A DNA stretch of 40,491 nucleotides, taken from contig JAIRWF010000024.1 in assembly GCA_031253335.1 (NCBI GenBank), forward strand, positions 1-40,491. Reading direction: 5' to 3'. Positions 1 to 6,998 of this stretch are shown here, in pieces (the stretch's first letter is position 1; each line of letters begins with the position of its first letter). Position numbers and translations under genes: made by a program. The stretch is from Streptococcaceae bacterium. Lineage in GTDB: Bacteria > Bacillota > Bacilli > Lactobacillales > Streptococcaceae. The notes beneath the pieces were generated by a model, which did no database searches, was not told the origin of the DNA, and saw nothing but the letters and a program-made list of their open reading frames with translations.

Positions 1-47
1 CTATCGAACTTCTCGTAAGCAGCTTTTAATTGTTTAGATTTAGCCAT
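1..47 (-). CDS. rplA: 50S ribosomal protein L1, N-terminal fragment
   Basis: Only the first 15 codons are in the window; they read MAKSKQLKAAYEKFD and the gene runs off the left edge. The start has a strong AGGAGG Shine-Dalgarno sequence about ten bases upstream, and it lies 14 bases downstream of the rplK stop. L1 binds 23S rRNA at the L1 stalk and, in many bacteria, represses its own rplK-rplA mRNA. The identity rests on the N-terminal peptide and the position after rplK. Confidence 0.9.
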   Translation of the reverse strand, partial: MAKSKQLKAAYEKFD

Positions 48-61
48 TTTGCGAGTCCTCC

Positions 62-487
62 TTAGCCTTCTACCACGATACCCATAGACTTCGCTGTGCC
101 TTCGACGATGCGAATAGCAGCTTCGATTGAGCCTGCATTTAAGTCAGGCATCTTCTTTTCAGCGACTTCTTGAGCTTGTGCTTTCGTGATGGTTGCGACC
201 TTTGTCTTGTTTGGCTCGCCAGATCCCTTTTGAATCTTGGCAGCCTGCTTCAAAAGCGCAGACATTGGAGGTTGCTTCGTAATGAAGGTAAATGATTTGT
301 CATCATAGACTGTAATCACAACAGGAATCAGGGTGTTGCCCATCTCTGCTGTGCGGGCATTGAAGTCCTTTGTGAAGTCCATGATGTTGATGCCTGCTTG
401 ACCAAGGGCTGGTCCCACTGGAGGGGCCGGAGTCGCTTTGCCGGCAGGAATTTGCAATTTGACGAGTTTGTCAACTTGTTTAGCCAT
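62..487 (-). CDS. rplK: 50S ribosomal protein L11
   Basis: The product is 141 residues, the normal length for L11, a component of the GTPase-associated centre of the large ribosomal subunit. It begins [20 protein letters not shown] and carries the family's [15 protein letters not shown] segment near residues 20-35, then the C-terminal rRNA-binding domain. I chose the ATG at 487 because it gives the family length and has GAAAGGA upstream; the open frame continues to 538, but that extension lies in the leader. It is co-transcribed with rplA and driven by the promoter at 571-599. Confidence 0.98.
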   Translation of the reverse strand: MAKQVDKLVKLQIPAGKATPAPPVGPALGQAGINIMDFTKDFNARTAEMGNTLIPVVITVYDDKSFTFITKQPPMSALLKQAAKIQKGSGEPNKTKVATITKAQAQEVAEKKMPDLNAGSIEAAIRIVEGTAKSMGIVVEG

Positions 488-599
488 AAGAGCTGTCCTT
501 TCGTTGTGGTATAACGCTTGCCTTGTCAAATTTGACAAGCTCCCACATACGCCAAAAGACGTACTTTAAAATTCTATCAAATTTGATAGGCCTTGTCAA
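488..599 (-). promoter_or_regulatory. rplK-rplA promoter and leader, with palindromes
   Basis: On the minus strand a TTGACA -35 box (594-599), a 17-base spacer and a TAGAAT -10 box (571-576) form a near-consensus promoter, predicting transcription from about 564. The -35 overlaps the yozE stop. Most of the spacer is the palindrome CTATCAAATTTGATAG (574-589), which runs into the -10. The roughly 77-base leader holds a second palindrome, CTTGTCAAATTTGACAAG (522-539), able to form a hairpin. Whether these are an operator, an L1-type autoregulatory structure or merely copies of the genome-wide repeat cannot be told from sequence. Confidence 0.75.
522..539. repeat. Iterated palindrome TGTCAAATTTGACA, rplK leader
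   Basis: Exact 14-base core at 524-537, extended to an 18-base perfect palindrome. It lies in the untranslated leader of rplK. A variant with TATCAAATTTGATA sits at 575-588. Confidence 0.9.
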
Positions 600-820
600 G
601 ACTCAAGATAGTCTTGCCAAATGTCGTCAAAGAGTGTCAGGTTAAAGTAAAAGAGCGCCTGCGTTTCAAGATAACTTGAAATCTCGTTGTAATCGCTTGT
701 GTGCTTAGGAAAAAGCGTATCTCCAAAGGCAAGATTTGCAAGCCTTGTCACATCATCTGTTTCTTTGGGTGCTCGAAAGCGCATGAGATAGGCATAAAAG
801 GATTTCGTGGGCGTCGTCAT
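596..820 (-). CDS. yozE: YozE family protein
   Basis: A 74-residue acidic protein beginning [20 protein letters not shown]. The FYAYLMRFR start, the central [21 protein letters not shown] segment and the length match the YozE/UPF0346 family, a small helical fold of unknown function. Its ATG overlaps the msrA stop by four bases (ATGA), so it is the last gene of a translationally coupled cvfB-msrA-yozE operon, an order also known in streptococci. No U-tract terminator is visible after it, and the rplK promoter begins at its stop codon. Confidence 0.9.
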   Translation of the reverse strand: MTTPTKSFYAYLMRFRAPKETDDVTRLANLAFGDTLFPKHTSDYNEISSYLETQALFYFNLTLFDDIWQDYLES

Positions 821-1587
821 GCATCTGACTCCTTTTTCCAGGTCTTTTTCAAAAAACGATGCCGCGTAGCGCTTGAGAGTTTGTAGCGCTCGGGATTTTT
901 CTTATAAAAATCCTGATGGTATTCCTCAGCAGGCCAAAAGGTCTTTGCGTCTTCAATCGTCGTGACAATCGGTGATTTGAACTTCTCACGTGCCTCAAGA
1001 GCTGCTTTTGAAGCTTCTGCAACCGTGCGCTGCACCTCATTTTCGACAAAAATCACAGGTCTGTAGTTATCCCCACGATCTTCAAACTGTCCAAAGGCAT
1101 CCGTCGGATCCGTCAGCGTCCAATACAAATCAACCAATTCGCGATAGGTTACCTGTGTGTCATCAAAAATAATTTCAACCGCTTCAGTGTGGCCTGTCGT
1201 ATGGCTGCAGACTTGTTCATAGGTTGGATTTTCGACATGACCTCCTGTATAGCCACTTGTCACACTCAAAATACCAGGCCTCTCTTCAAAGGGCTGGACC
1301 ATGCACCAAAAACAGCCTCCTGCAAATATCGCACGTTCTTGTGTCATCGTTAAATCCTCCATTCTTTCATGTTTGTCAAATTTGACAGAGCTTGTCAAAA
1401 AGCGATAAAAGTCTGTCATATCAGGGCTTAAAGTCTCGCGTAAGGCATGCGGCCGCAAGACCCACTCCAACTGCTCAACATTCCCTGATTCTTTTGCGCT
1501 CACAAGCTGAGTGCGCTCCCAGTCCCTCGTCCCAGGGTTCAAAATCAAATTTGTCAAATCTGTCAAAATTTCAGCGGTCATTTTCAT
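817..1587 (-). CDS. msrA: Peptide-methionine (S)-S-oxide reductase with N-terminal helical domain
   Basis: 256 residues. Residues about 85-245 are a canonical MsrA domain with the GCFWC active site at 91-95 (catalytic Cys92), the [21 protein letters not shown] stretch and [12 protein letters not shown]. It reduces methionine-S-sulfoxide in proteins. The first 65 or so residues are extra: a charged helical segment ([20 protein letters not shown]...) resembling the enterocin-A-immunity-type helical bundle, joined by a linker. The start at 1587 overlaps cvfB by ATGA and shows no clear Shine-Dalgarno sequence; an internal ATG at 1347 would give the catalytic domain alone. The linker codons SVKFD are one copy of the iterated palindrome (1374-1387). 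Confidence 0.95.
   Translation of the reverse strand: MKMTAEILTDLTNLILNPGTRDWERTQLVSAKESGNVEQLEWVLRPHALRETLSPDMTDFYRFLTSSVKFDKHERMEDLTMTQERAIFAGGCFWCMVQPFEERPGILSVTSGYTGGHVENPTYEQVCSHTTGHTEAVEIIFDDTQVTYRELVDLYWTLTDPTDAFGQFEDRGDNYRPVIFVENEVQRTVAEASKAALEAREKFKSPIVTTIEDAKTFWPAEEYHQDFYKKNPERYKLSSATRHRFLKKTWKKESDA
1374..1387. repeat. Iterated palindrome TGTCAAATTTGACA, inside msrA
   Basis: Exact core, read in frame as VKFD in the linker between the extra N-terminal domain and the catalytic MsrA domain. Degenerate half copies (TGTCAAATC, TGTCAAAAT) follow near 1552-1570. Confidence 0.9.
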
Positions 1588-2438
1588 AACAGATGCACAC
1601 CCTCTGCCGTTTGACGAACTTTCCCAGCTTTCAAAAGCCCACCCAGAGCTCGTTTAAACTGTCCCTTTGAAATTCCAAATTGTGCCGAAATTGCCTCAGG
1701 ACTTGACTTGTCATTAAATTTCATCGTACCACCTGACGCCCGTAAAAAGGCCAAGAGCATCTCTCCGTCATCTGCCAGCATCTCGTGCGCACGCGGTTTT
1801 GCCGACACATAAAGGGTCCTGTCTTCCTTGCGAAACCCCACCACGCGCACCATGACTTCCTCCCCAATGCGCAAAGTGCGAGGCCGCTCCGAGGGATGAA
1901 TAAAGCCCAACATCTGATTATCCGGTAGATAGACAAAGGTCCCCGTCTCACGATTTCGATACACAATCGCCCGCAAATCCTCATCGTGCATATTATCAAA
2001 ACCGGGCTTTGCCATTGCCCAAAAATCCTCATGCCAGGCAAGATGTCCCCAGAGACGCTCTTTTTTATCCACCTCAAGCCTTAGATAAAGCTGATCCCCA
2101 ACCTTCGGCCATTCCTCTTTCGCCAGAGGCAATTCATCAAGAGATACCACGACATCTTTATCAGGCAAACCCACCGCAACAAAAACCCCCAAGTCACGAC
2201 GCACTTCGCTCACTCTTCCCCATCCAAAATGCGTTATATCACAGGCCACAGCAAGTGTAGTTAAGCGCAAGTGATCCTCCTTATCTCGATACACGAGACC
2301 TGTGACCACATCACCCACTTCATGCGTCCCCTCATTTACCGCAAGGCGGAGAACGTCCTCTCCCGCACGCAAAAAGTAAAAGGCCTCTCCCACTTCATCA
2401 ATTCGTGCCCGAACACGCTTTCCAAGCAAACTTTCCAT
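1584..2438 (-). CDS. cvfB: CvfB family S1 RNA-binding protein
   Basis: 284 residues beginning [20 protein letters not shown]. The architecture fits CvfB: S1-like OB folds (residues about 60-140 and 145-215, with [19 protein letters not shown] and [18 protein letters not shown]) and a C-terminal winged helix ([19 protein letters not shown]). CvfB proteins bind RNA and affect virulence gene expression in staphylococci and streptococci; the target here is unknown. I chose the ATG at 2438, not the in-frame start at 2489, because homologues begin there and a TATAAT lies seven bases upstream, implying a leaderless mRNA. It is the first gene of the cvfB-msrA-yozE operon. Confidence 0.93.
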   Translation of the reverse strand: MESLLGKRVRARIDEVGEAFYFLRAGEDVLRLAVNEGTHEVGDVVTGLVYRDKEDHLRLTTLAVACDITHFGWGRVSEVRRDLGVFVAVGLPDKDVVVSLDELPLAKEEWPKVGDQLYLRLEVDKKERLWGHLAWHEDFWAMAKPGFDNMHDEDLRAIVYRNRETGTFVYLPDNQMLGFIHPSERPRTLRIGEEVMVRVVGFRKEDRTLYVSAKPRAHEMLADDGEMLLAFLRASGGTMKFNDKSSPEAISAQFGISKGQFKRALGGLLKAGKVRQTAEGVHLL

Positions 2439-2454
2439 AGCAGTAATTATAACA
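2439..2454 (-). promoter_or_regulatory. Extended -10 promoter abutting cvfB start
   Basis: On the minus strand TGTTATAAT (TATAAT at 2446-2451) is followed by seven bases and the ATG. There is no recognisable -35 box and no Shine-Dalgarno sequence. Transcription would begin at or one base before the start codon. Confidence 0.7.
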
Positions 2455-2456
2455 CA

Positions 2457-2479
2457 GAAAAAACCGCTCCAGGCGGTTC
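2457..2479 (-). terminator. Intrinsic terminator upstream of cvfB
   Basis: On the minus strand AACCGC and GCGGTT form a six-pair stem around CTGGA, followed by a run of six T. It would stop transcripts entering from the secreted-protein gene; the cvfB -10 box starts just after the T run. Confidence 0.8.
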
Positions 2480-2531
2480 CACTCTTCATCCTTTTAAGAA
2501 ATTACAGGGCACCGAATCCAAGTAATCTCTC

Positions 2532-2816
2532 CACTGGAGAGTAACGTCGAAATGCTTCGCACTTCTTTCAGCCGTCAAGTGAAATGTCCACTGGAGAGTA
2601 ACGTCGAAATGCTTCGCATTTCTTTCAGTCATCAAGTAAACAAAACCTTAAGCGACGTCGAAATGCTTCGCATTTCTTTCAGTTATCAAGTGAAATGTCC
2701 ACTAGAGAGTAACGTCGAAATGCTTCGCATTTCTTCCAGTCGTCAAGTGAAATGTCCACTGGAGAGTAACGTCGAAATGCTTCACATTTATTTCAGCTGT
2801 CAAGTAAACAAAACCC
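2532..2816. repeat. Array of five hairpin-bearing ~57-bp tandem repeats
   Basis: This 386-base gap between the secreted-protein gene and cvfB holds five head-to-tail units. The anchor CGTCGAAATG begins at 2545, 2602, 2656, 2713 and 2770, giving periods of 57, 54, 57 and 57. Each unit carries a small perfect hairpin (GAAATGC and GCATTTC around a three-base loop), then CAAGT and CCACTGGAGAGTAA or, in two units, GTAAACAAAACC. Every period is a multiple of three and the plus strand stays open for 103 codons (2552-2863), but that frame has no convincing ribosome site and runs antisense into the neighbour, so I do not call a gene. Confidence 0.9.
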
Positions 2817-2828
2817 CGTTTTGTTTAC
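2804..2828. terminator. Hairpin overlapping the secreted-protein stop
   Basis: GTAAACAAAAC and GTTTTGTTTAC form an 11-pair perfect stem around a three-base loop. The stop codon of the secreted-protein gene is inside the stem. No long T run follows, so it may stabilise the 3' end as much as terminate. Confidence 0.6.
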
Positions 2829-3763
2829 TCCCATCTCAGCCAAGCGCCATAGAAACCTTGTGAGTGGTAGAGTCCCGCTGCAATCTGAATCTGTGTTCCT
2901 AGAGAGGACCCTCGCGGTGCATTTAAGCATTGGAAAACGCCATAAGCTGACGAGTATGGATTTTGCGCCGCAACATTCCCGCCACTCTCATGTATGATGA
3001 TATGATACCAAGTCGCAGCAGCGCCGCCGACATTGGCTGCCATGTAGTTGGCAAGCGTCGATGGATTCACCATTCCAGAGGTCTGTGCAAGGTTAATCCC
3101 CCCGCTACTTGTATCCAGATGGACATTCCCTGTGGGAGTTGACACAACTGGCGTAGAAGAACCACCGCTTGACGTAGAAGTTGTCTGGGCAGCTGCTGCA
3201 GCAGCTGCTGCTGCAGCTTGTGCCTGTTGCAGTTCTGCTTCTGCGGCAGCTTTAGCAGCTGCTTCTTTTTCAGCTTCCACTTTTGCTTGCAAGCTTGAAA
3301 TATCGCTTTGCAACTGCGCTGAAAGAAGCTGCGCTTGCGTTTGTTGTGTTTGAATCGTCGCCAAATCCTTGGAAAGCGTTTCCTGGTCTTGTTGTTGCTG
3401 CTTCAACGTATCTGTTTCAGAGGACATGATGGTCGTAATGCTCATCGCCTTTGAAATCGCATCCGATAGCGACGAACTTGAGAGAATCTGCATCAAGAGA
3501 TTACTCTGCTGTCCATTTGTTTGGGCGCTTCGCGCTTGATTAGCCAAGGCTGTCTGACGCGATGAAATGGTTGCATCAAGCTGAGCCATCTCCACCTGCA
3601 TCTTTTGAGACTTTGTATTCAAGGTCTTAATCTGCGAGGCCGTCTGGGCATATTGATTTTGCGCTGATTGCAAGTCTGATGAGGTATCTGCACGTGCTGA
3701 AAAACTTGCGAGCAACAAAAAGCCCGCGAGCGTTAAAATGCCAGATTTCCGTAAACGAATCAC
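2825..3763 (-). CDS. Secreted Usp45/PcsB-type coiled-coil protein with lysozyme-like C-terminus
   Basis: 312 residues from a GTG start. Residues 1-25 form a signal peptide (basic RLRK, a hydrophobic core, then ASFSARA for cleavage). Residues about 26-190 are a Gln/Ala-rich coiled coil with the ARSAQTNGQQSN and LSDAISKAMSITTI features seen in PcsB/Usp45 proteins. An Ala-run and Ser/Thr/Gly linker follow, then residues about 230-312 hold WYHIIIHESGGN, YGVFQCLNAPRG and YHSQGFYGAW, which look like the transglycosylase-like fold of Apf/IsaA-type proteins (Glu of HESGG as likely catalytic residue). This combination suggests cell-wall remodelling. The GTG follows a perfect extended -10 by six bases; the longer frame from 3841 would ruin the signal peptide. 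Confidence 0.82.
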   Translation of the reverse strand: MIRLRKSGILTLAGFLLLASFSARADTSSDLQSAQNQYAQTASQIKTLNTKSQKMQVEMAQLDATISSRQTALANQARSAQTNGQQSNLLMQILSSSSLSDAISKAMSITTIMSSETDTLKQQQQDQETLSKDLATIQTQQTQAQLLSAQLQSDISSLQAKVEAEKEAAAKAAAEAELQQAQAAAAAAAAAAQTTSTSSGGSSTPVVSTPTGNVHLDTSSGGINLAQTSGMVNPSTLANYMAANVGGAAATWYHIIIHESGGNVAAQNPYSSAYGVFQCLNAPRGSSLGTQIQIAAGLYHSQGFYGAWLRWE

Positions 3764-3778
3764 GATGTCATTATAACA
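3764..3778 (-). promoter_or_regulatory. Extended -10 promoter abutting a GTG start
   Basis: TGTTATAAT on the minus strand (TATAAT at 3770-3775) lies six bases before the GTG at 3763, with no Shine-Dalgarno sequence. This decides the start and predicts a leaderless GTG-initiated mRNA. Confidence 0.65.
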
Positions 3779-3846
3779 AAATAAAAATTGCCTCAAGTTT
3801 CCTTGGGACAACATTTTCGTTACAAGTTCATAACATTTCACGATTC

Positions 3847-3855
3847 TGTGGATAA
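3847..3855 (-). other. Perfect DnaA-box nonamer
   Basis: TTATCCACA on the minus strand in the frr-secreted-protein gap, followed by degenerate relatives (TTTTCCACG, TTTTCCCAA). A single exact box; no AT-rich unwinding region or replication gene is nearby, so it is not an origin. Confidence 0.4.
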
Positions 3856-3901
3856 AACCGTGGAAAAGTCTTGGGAAAAGTCTGCAAAACTGGAGACAAG
3901 C

Positions 3902-4459
3902 TTAAACTGTTGTGAGCTCTTTTTCTTTATCTGAAGCGACACCTTCGATACGCTTTACTGCGTCATCTGTTGCTTTTTGTGCATCTTTTTCAAAGTCCTT
4001 GAGATCATCCTCGGTCATCTCGCCCGCTTTTTGCTCTTTTTTAGCCACATCAAGCGCGTCACGCCGTGCATTGCGCACAGCCACTTTTGCTTCTTCGACG
4101 TATTTCCCCATCTCTTTGACGAGCTCTTTACGCCGTTCCTCAGTTAGCATCGGGATGGCAAGACGAATGGTTTCTCCGTCGTTAGCCGGAGTAATCCCAA
4201 TGTCTGCAACATTGATGCCCGTCTCAATATCTTTCAAAGCTTTTTTGTCAAAAGGCGTAATTTTCAAAACACGCGCTTCTGGAATCGTAATCGAAGCGAG
4301 TTGTTTGAGTGGTGTTTGTACTCCGTAATACTCCACCATCACGCGATCTAAGAGACTCGCATTCGCACGTCCTGCACGAATCTGCCCAAGATTTCTCTCC
4401 AGATTTTCAATCGCTTGCTGCATTTTTTTCTCAGCAGCTTCAATATGTTCATTTGCCAT
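3902..4459 (-). CDS. frr: Ribosome recycling factor
   Basis: 185 residues, the normal length. It begins [20 protein letters not shown] and carries the family segments [61 protein letters not shown] and the helical C-terminus. With EF-G it splits post-termination ribosomes. AGAGGAAG precedes the ATG at proper distance. It follows pyrH, as in most Firmicutes, but here the two are separated by about 290 bases of repetitive sequence. Confidence 0.97.
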   Translation of the reverse strand: MANEHIEAAEKKMQQAIENLERNLGQIRAGRANASLLDRVMVEYYGVQTPLKQLASITIPEARVLKITPFDKKALKDIETGINVADIGITPANDGETIRLAIPMLTEERRKELVKEMGKYVEEAKVAVRNARRDALDVAKKEQKAGEMTEDDLKDFEKDAQKATDDAVKRIEGVASDKEKELTTV

Positions 4460-4485
4460 TTAATCTTCCTCTCTCATTTTCTCAA

Positions 4486-4743
4486 CTAACAGCAGTCGCC
4501 ATCACATCTTCTGAATTGAACTTGCCCGCCTTGGACCCTCGGCAAATAGATAAAATCAGGAACCTGCTTATCAGCAGAACCGCTGATTTCCCTAATTTTC
4601 TCAGCTCCAATACAGTTGGGCTCGCATCTTTTGAATTGAGCTCTGGCGACTTGAAGTGCTGACAAAAAGATAAACGATTCCTTGATGCTCCGCATCTGCG
4701 TCTCATTTCCTATTTTGCAACACTTCAGAGCAGCCACCATCAC
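4486..4743 (-). CDS. Possible small Cys-rich repeat protein (uncertain)
   Basis: An 85-codon frame fills the gap between pyrH and frr. It contains two 40-codon repeats whose ends read FIFLSALQVARAQFKRCEPNC and, 40 residues on, FIYLPRVQGGQVQFRRCDGDC. Differences are mostly conservative (F/Y, K/R, E/D, A/V), which is what selection on protein would leave. Against a real gene: the frame begins with GTG-ATG-GTG, has no clear Shine-Dalgarno sequence, and I do not recognise any family. It may be only a byproduct of the DNA duplication. Confidence 0.25.
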   Translation of the reverse strand: MMVAALKCCKIGNETQMRSIKESFIFLSALQVARAQFKRCEPNCIGAEKIREISGSADKQVPDFIYLPRVQGGQVQFRRCDGDCC

Positions 4744-4750
4744 ATCTTAT
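4490..4750. repeat. Imperfect ~120-bp tandem duplication between pyrH and frr
   Basis: The string CATCTTCTGAATTGA at 4505 recurs as CATCTTTTGAATTGA at 4625, exactly 120 bases later, and similarity continues through AATAGATAAA / AAAAGATAAA and into the T-rich stretch before 4605 and 4720. A third partial copy starts near 4730 (CAGCCACCATCACATCTTA, matching CAGTCGCCATCACATCTTC at 4493). The copies are clearly diverged. Confidence 0.75.
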
Positions 4751-4752
4751 TT

Positions 4753-5469
4753 TTAATCCACCGTCGTTCCGATATTTTCGCCCAACACGACTTTTTTAAT
4801 ATTGCCCATTTCGTTCATGTTAAAGACAACGAGTGGAATATGATTGTCCATGGACATGGTCGAAGCCGTCGAGTCCATCACATGAAGGCCTTTAGTCAAC
4901 ACATCCATATGGGTCAAATGGTCGAATTTAATCGCTTCGGTGTCAATCTTTGGATCCGCATTATAGACACCATCGACGCCATTTTTCGCCATCAAGATGA
5001 CATCTGCATTGATTTCCGCAGCCCGCAAAGCAGACGTCGTATCCGTCGAGAAGTAAGGGCTTCCTGTCCCACCAGCGAAAATGACAATCCGACCCTTTTC
5101 CAGATGTCGCTCAGCGCGCCTGCGAATATAAGGCTCTGCGATTTGTCGCATATCAATCGCTGTCATCACGCGCGTATCCACGCCTTCATTTTCCAAAGCG
5201 TTCTGGATAAACAAACCATTTTGAATCGTTGCAAGCATCCCCATGTAGTCCGCCTGCGCGCGCTCCATCCCTGCCTGCTCGCCTGTAATTCCACGCCAGA
5301 TGTTCCCACCTCCTACGACAATCGCCATCTCAACGCCTAGGGCATGCACTTCTTTAAGCTCACGCGCTACTTGCTTTGCCATCTCTGGATCAAAGCCAAT
5401 GCCCTTTTCGCCTGCAAGTGCCTCGCCCGAGAGCTTTAAGAGCACACGTTTGTATTTTAATTCTGCCAT
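4753..5469 (-). CDS. pyrH: UMP kinase
   Basis: 238 residues, typical for bacterial UMP kinase of the amino-acid-kinase fold, which makes UDP from UMP and ATP. It starts [20 protein letters not shown] (nucleotide-binding KLSGEAL) and has [10 protein letters not shown], the [22 protein letters not shown] segment, [20 protein letters not shown] and [14 protein letters not shown]. The ATG at 5469 is preceded by GAAAGGAAAG. It is the first gene before frr. Its 230-base upstream region holds a pair of 29-base direct repeats. Confidence 0.98.
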   Translation of the reverse strand: MAELKYKRVLLKLSGEALAGEKGIGFDPEMAKQVARELKEVHALGVEMAIVVGGGNIWRGITGEQAGMERAQADYMGMLATIQNGLFIQNALENEGVDTRVMTAIDMRQIAEPYIRRRAERHLEKGRIVIFAGGTGSPYFSTDTTSALRAAEINADVILMAKNGVDGVYNADPKIDTEAIKFDHLTHMDVLTKGLHVMDSTASTMSMDNHIPLVVFNMNEMGNIKKVVLGENIGTTVD

Positions 5470-5513
5470 ACTTTCCTTTCAGCATACCATACCAGGTTTA
5501 CTGCGCTATCACA

Positions 5514-5669
5514 CAAGACAAACCTGTACGATACGCACTCTTCTCTAAATTGGCTTCTCGCACATGCCTTCAAATTGCTGCGCAAGGTCACGCGTTGACT
5601 CTTCGTCAAAGTAAATAAACGCGACCTCTTGCTGCAATCGCAAGACAAACCTGCACGATACGCACTCTT
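5514..5669. repeat. 29-bp direct repeat pair in the pyrH upstream region
   Basis: A 29-base string starting CAAGACAAACCTG occurs at 5514-5542 and 5641-5669 with one difference (T/C at the fourteenth base). The copies bracket 98 bases that contain a small TTGAC/GTCAA hairpin. Both would lie in the 5' region of pyrH transcripts or flank its promoter. No gene is visible between ackA and pyrH. Confidence 0.85.
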
Positions 5670-5670
5670 A

Positions 5671-5700
5671 GAAAAGCCGTCATGTGGCGGCTTTTAATTT
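5671..5700 (-). terminator. ackA terminator
   Basis: AAAAGCCG and CGGCTTTT form an eight-pair stem just after the ackA stop; T-rich sequence flanks it on both sides. Confidence 0.8.
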
Positions 5701-5701
5701 T

Positions 5702-6904
5702 TTACTTCTTAAGTCTTTCAACATCCCGAGCAATGACGAGTTCTTCATCGGTTGGGATGACGATGACTTTCACGCGTGAGTCATCTGTCGAGATAATCCC
5801 CGTTGCGCCAAAGACGTTTTTCTGCGGGTCAAGAGCCATGCCAAACCACGACAGGCCGTCAACAATCGCTTTGCGAACTGGCACAGAGTTCTCCCCCACA
5901 CCTGCCGTGAATATTAGGGCATCTGCCCCGTTGAGGACTGCAAGATATTGTCCGATAAACTTCTGGACACGGTCAATATACATATCAAAAGCCAAAATCG
6001 ACTTTTTATCCCCTTCTTCGCGGCCTGATAAGATGTCTCGCATGTCGGAAGACTTCTCAGAAATCCCTGCAAGGCCAGACTGCTTGTTCATAAGATCAAT
6101 CACATCTTGCGCGTCTTTCAAATCAGGGTCGTGCGCAATCATATATGGAATGACTGATGCATCCATCTCTCCTGCACGTGTTCCCATCATGACGCCCGCA
6201 AGTGGTGTGAAGCCCATAGAGGTATCCACGGACTGACCACCCTTAACGGCTGTAATCGACGCCCCATTTCCGATGTGGGCTGTGATGAGTTTTAAGTCTT
6301 TAGGATCTTTGTCTGGGAAGTATTGTGCGGCTTCTTGCGACACATACATATGGCTTGTCCCGTGTGCCCCGTACTTACGGACATTGTAGTCTGTGTAGTA
6401 TTTAGTAGGCAATGGATAGCGATAGGCCTTTTCGGGCATAGTCGTGTGGAAAGCTGTATCAAAGACAGCGACAGCTGTTGCGTTGGGTAGTAAATCACGG
6501 AAAGCCTTAATCCCTGCGGCGTTTGCTGGATTGTGTAGGGGCGCCAAGGAGCTCAAATCAACGATTTGTTGATAGACCTTGTCATCAATCAAGGCAGATT
6601 CTTTGAATAGCTCGCCACCCGCTACCACGCGGTGACCAATCCCTGTGATTTCATCGAAACTCGAAAGAACATTGTGCGCTTTCAAGTCATCAAGCAAAAT
6701 CTGAACCGCCTGTGTGTGGTCTTTGACCTCAACTGAGCTCTCTTCTTTGGCATCGCCAAATTTGAAGGTGACATTTTGGATGTCTGATTTAGGCAAGCCA
6801 ATTCGCTCGAAAATGCCTTTGGCGATAACTTTTTCCTCAGGCATGTCGTAAAGTTGCCATTTAAGCGAGCTTGAGCCCGCATTGACTGCAAGTGTTTTGG
6901 TCAC
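5702..6904 (-). CDS. ackA: Acetate kinase
   Basis: 400 residues. It interconverts acetyl phosphate and acetate with ATP formation, the last step of mixed-acid energy metabolism in lactic acid bacteria. Family signatures are the N-terminal [56 protein letters not shown]-like [15 protein letters not shown], and FTAGVGENS near the C-terminus. It starts at a GTG with AGGAG well placed upstream, and a TGGTATAAT promoter lies about 40 bases before it. It is a single-gene unit ending in its own terminator. Confidence 0.98.
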   Translation of the reverse strand: MTKTLAVNAGSSSLKWQLYDMPEEKVIAKGIFERIGLPKSDIQNVTFKFGDAKEESSVEVKDHTQAVQILLDDLKAHNVLSSFDEITGIGHRVVAGGELFKESALIDDKVYQQIVDLSSLAPLHNPANAAGIKAFRDLLPNATAVAVFDTAFHTTMPEKAYRYPLPTKYYTDYNVRKYGAHGTSHMYVSQEAAQYFPDKDPKDLKLITAHIGNGASITAVKGGQSVDTSMGFTPLAGVMMGTRAGEMDASVIPYMIAHDPDLKDAQDVIDLMNKQSGLAGISEKSSDMRDILSGREEGDKKSILAFDMYIDRVQKFIGQYLAVLNGADALIFTAGVGENSVPVRKAIVDGLSWFGMALDPQKNVFGATGIISTDDSRVKVIVIPTDEELVIARDVERLKK

Positions 6905-6972
6905 AGTAATCTCCTATCAAAAGTTTTTTCGCTCCAAATTATACCATTTTTTTAGGGGGATTTGGGCGGCGT

Positions 6973-6998
6973 AAAAAAATCCTGCACATGCAGGATTA
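6973..6998 (-). terminator. murC terminator overlapping the stop codon
   Basis: On the minus strand AATCCTGC and GCAGGATT form an eight-pair stem with a four-base loop, followed by a run of T. The murC stop TAA (6996-6998) runs into the first strand of the stem. Confidence 0.9.

Noticed and set aside
2532-2816. CRISPR-like array
   Set aside because: Units are contiguous without unique spacers and there are no cas genes.
2552-2863. 103-codon plus-strand open frame across the 57-bp repeats
   Set aside because: It is open only because the repeat period is a multiple of three; no ribosome site, no recognised domain, and it runs antisense into the secreted-protein gene.
3847-3855. Replication origin suggested by a perfect DnaA box
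   Set aside because: Only one exact box, no dnaA/dnaN, no AT-rich unwinding region.
3912-4328. 138-codon plus-strand frame opposite frr
   Set aside because: Ser-rich shadow of the frr reading frame.
4840-5340. 166-codon plus-strand frame opposite pyrH
   Set aside because: Shadow frame of a highly conserved gene, no ribosome site.
5457-5648. 63-codon minus-strand frame upstream of pyrH
   Set aside because: Covers the direct repeats, overlaps the pyrH start, no ribosome site and no recognisable protein.
5682-6236. 184-codon plus-strand frame opposite ackA
   Set aside because: Shadow frame with Ser/Arg-rich composition; ackA is unquestionable.
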